NCBI GenBank assembly: GCA_039024315.1
Contig: JBCCQN010000132.1
Location: forward strand, 1-22,853
Direction of reading: 5' to 3'
DNA length: 22,853 nt
DNA from: JBCAWW01 sp039024315
Lineage (GTDB): Bacteria; Bacteroidota; Bacteroidia; J057
Position numbers and translations under genes: made by a program. Shown here in pieces: positions 21,958 to 22,853 of this stretch. Every line of letters starts with the position of its first letter. Within the stretch, counting starts at the first letter, position 1. Under the pieces are notes generated by a model. It did not search any database and was not told the DNA's origin. It saw only the letters and a program-made list of their open reading frames with translations.

Positions 21958-22853
21958 ATGGAGATTTTGCAAACCGATTGGATATCAAAATGGGCCCAGT
22001 ACAGTCCGGAAAGGATTGCCCTCAAGGATTACGAAAGCCAGCAATGCCTCACTTATGCCCAGCTTAATCATAAAGCTGAACGCTTGGCAGTTTATCTGCA
22101 AAATGATTTGGCTATAAAAAAAGGAGATCGAATTGCAGTTCTTGCGGAGCATTCAATTGATTACATCACACTTTTTGTTGCGGCCCAAAAGACAGGCATA
22201 ATTCTCCTTCCACTCAACTATCGTCTTACCAGCAGCGAACTTGACTATATGCTTCAAGATGGAGCACCTGCCTTGCTTTGTTTTGATCAAAAATTTGAGG
22301 CGCTAGTCAATGCTTGTACAGAAATTAAGGGCCTTAGTAATATCTGGCGCTTAAATGAATTAGTGGAAGCCAAAAGTGCCGCTGGAAACAATTTGAAGCC
22401 AATCTCTATTCAAGAGAAAGATCCTATTTTTATTCTTTATACCTCCGGTACAACGGGCAATCCCAAAGGGGCCATCTATACCCATGGCATGCTCTTTTGG
22501 AACAGCATCAATACCAGTATGAGCTTGCTCATAAACTCAGAAAGCAGAACCATCAATGTCATGCCCCCATTTCATACAGGTGGCTGGAATGTCCTTATCA
22601 CTCCCCTACTCCATCACGGAGGTTTTATCTGTCTTTTAAAAAAGTTTGAGGCAAAGACGGTTTTGGACCTACTCGAAAGTGAAAAACCGACCTTATTTAT
22701 GGCCGTCCCTACTATGCTAGCCATGCTGAGGGAGGAAACTACCTTTGCCAAAGCAGATTTAAGCAGCTTGTTTTATTTCATTGTAGGAGGCGAATCCATG
22801 CCAATCGCCTTAATAGAGGCTTGGCATCAAAAGGGCATTGCTATTCGTCAAGG
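21958..22853 (+). CDS. AMP-forming acyl-CoA synthetase (AMP-binding family), partial at the window edge
   Basis: 298 full codons are visible before the right edge. The protein activates a carboxylic acid to an acyl-adenylate and then to the CoA thioester. Visible parts: the N-terminal subdomain with LTYAQLNHKAERLA and GDRIAVLAEHSIDYI, the P-loop YTSGTTGNPKGA (A3 motif), MPPFHTGGWN, FMAVPTMLAML and VGGESMP; all belong to the acyl-CoA synthetase/4-coumarate-CoA ligase branch. The A5, A8 and Lys-containing A10 motifs lie beyond the edge, so completeness and chain-length preference cannot be judged. No signal peptide is present. It starts 2 nt after the KASIII-like gene stop, so the two are translated from one message. 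Confidence 0.92.
   Translation, partial: MEILQTDWISKWAQYSPERIALKDYESQQCLTYAQLNHKAERLAVYLQNDLAIKKGDRIAVLAEHSIDYITLFVAAQKTGIILLPLNYRLTSSELDYMLQDGAPALLCFDQKFEALVNACTEIKGLSNIWRLNELVEAKSAAGNNLKPISIQEKDPIFILYTSGTTGNPKGAIYTHGMLFWNSINTSMSLLINSESRTINVMPPFHTGGWNVLITPLLHHGGFICLLKKFEAKTVLDLLESEKPTLFMAVPTMLAMLREETTFAKADLSSLFYFIVGGESMPIALIEAWHQKGIAIRQ

Noticed and set aside
14517..22853. Resemblance to an OleABCD long-chain olefin cluster (thiolase-like, hydrolase, AMP-ligase, SDR)
   Set aside because: The hydrolase is an exported lipoprotein, the SDR is a short classical type rather than the extended OleD type, the KASIII-like protein lacks the His and Asn that OleA keeps, and a TonB receptor and symporter are interleaved.
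1..22853. Mobile element or horizontally acquired island
   Set aside because: No transposase, integrase, tRNA-flanked attachment site or clear compositional break in the coding regions; AT-richness at 15261-15771 is explained by its being a long non-coding regulatory region.

Overview
The window looks like chromosomal DNA of a free-living member of the Bacteroidota, probably a marine or aquatic Saprospiria/Lewinella-like lineage. The phylum call rests on several independent things seen here: a type IX secretion (T9SS) C-terminal sorting domain, two TonB-dependent receptors with N-terminal carboxypeptidase-regulatory-like domains, a DUF3127 single-strand-binding-like protein, a TAnnTTTG promoter element, and weak Shine-Dalgarno sequences. 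The finer placement is a guess. No rRNA, tRNA, transposase, integrase, phage gene or CRISPR array is visible.

Layout. (1) 1-3681, minus strand: an outer-membrane TonB receptor followed 18 nt later by a beta-propeller phytase lipoprotein that starts at TTG and runs off the left edge. Together they look like a phytate/organophosphate acquisition operon. (2) 3682-4011: a repeat-rich intergenic region with heptanucleotide arrays and a REP-like palindrome. (3) 4012-6741: an SRAP/YedK-HMCES-type DNA-protein crosslinking protein (minus), divergent from a secreted cyanophycinase-like protein whose catalytic residues are missing and which carries a T9SS tail. (4) 6742-11733, plus: a housekeeping operon ftsH - lpxH - NHL-propeller protein - prfA, tightly packed with overlaps, preceded by a structured leader and closed by a strong bidirectional terminator. 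(5) 11810-15260, minus: a single-domain response regulator, the DUF3127 protein with an SSB-type acidic tip, an uncharacterised 471-aa helical-repeat protein, and a FabG-like short-chain dehydrogenase. (6) 15261-15771: an AT-rich divergent regulatory region. (7) 15772-22853, plus: a sodium:solute symporter, a lipoprotein alpha/beta hydrolase, a second TonB receptor and a terminator embedded in a second heptad-repeat region, then a KASIII-like protein lacking the canonical His and Asn and an AMP-forming acyl-CoA synthetase cut by the right edge.

How the genes may work together (inference): the right-hand block reads like an uptake and activation route for an acyl or carboxylate compound (outer-membrane receptor, envelope esterase, inner-membrane Na+ symporter, CoA ligase, KASIII-like acyltransferase, NAD-type dehydrogenase).

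The least explained signals are: two intergenic regions built from TACTNNN heptamers in strict 7-bp register, pointing outward from a short core (3847-4015 and 20784-20947); an 18-bp palindromic repeat present twice; the KASIII-like protein with Thr and Tyr where His and Asn are expected; and the catalytically degenerate secreted cyanophycinase-like protein.
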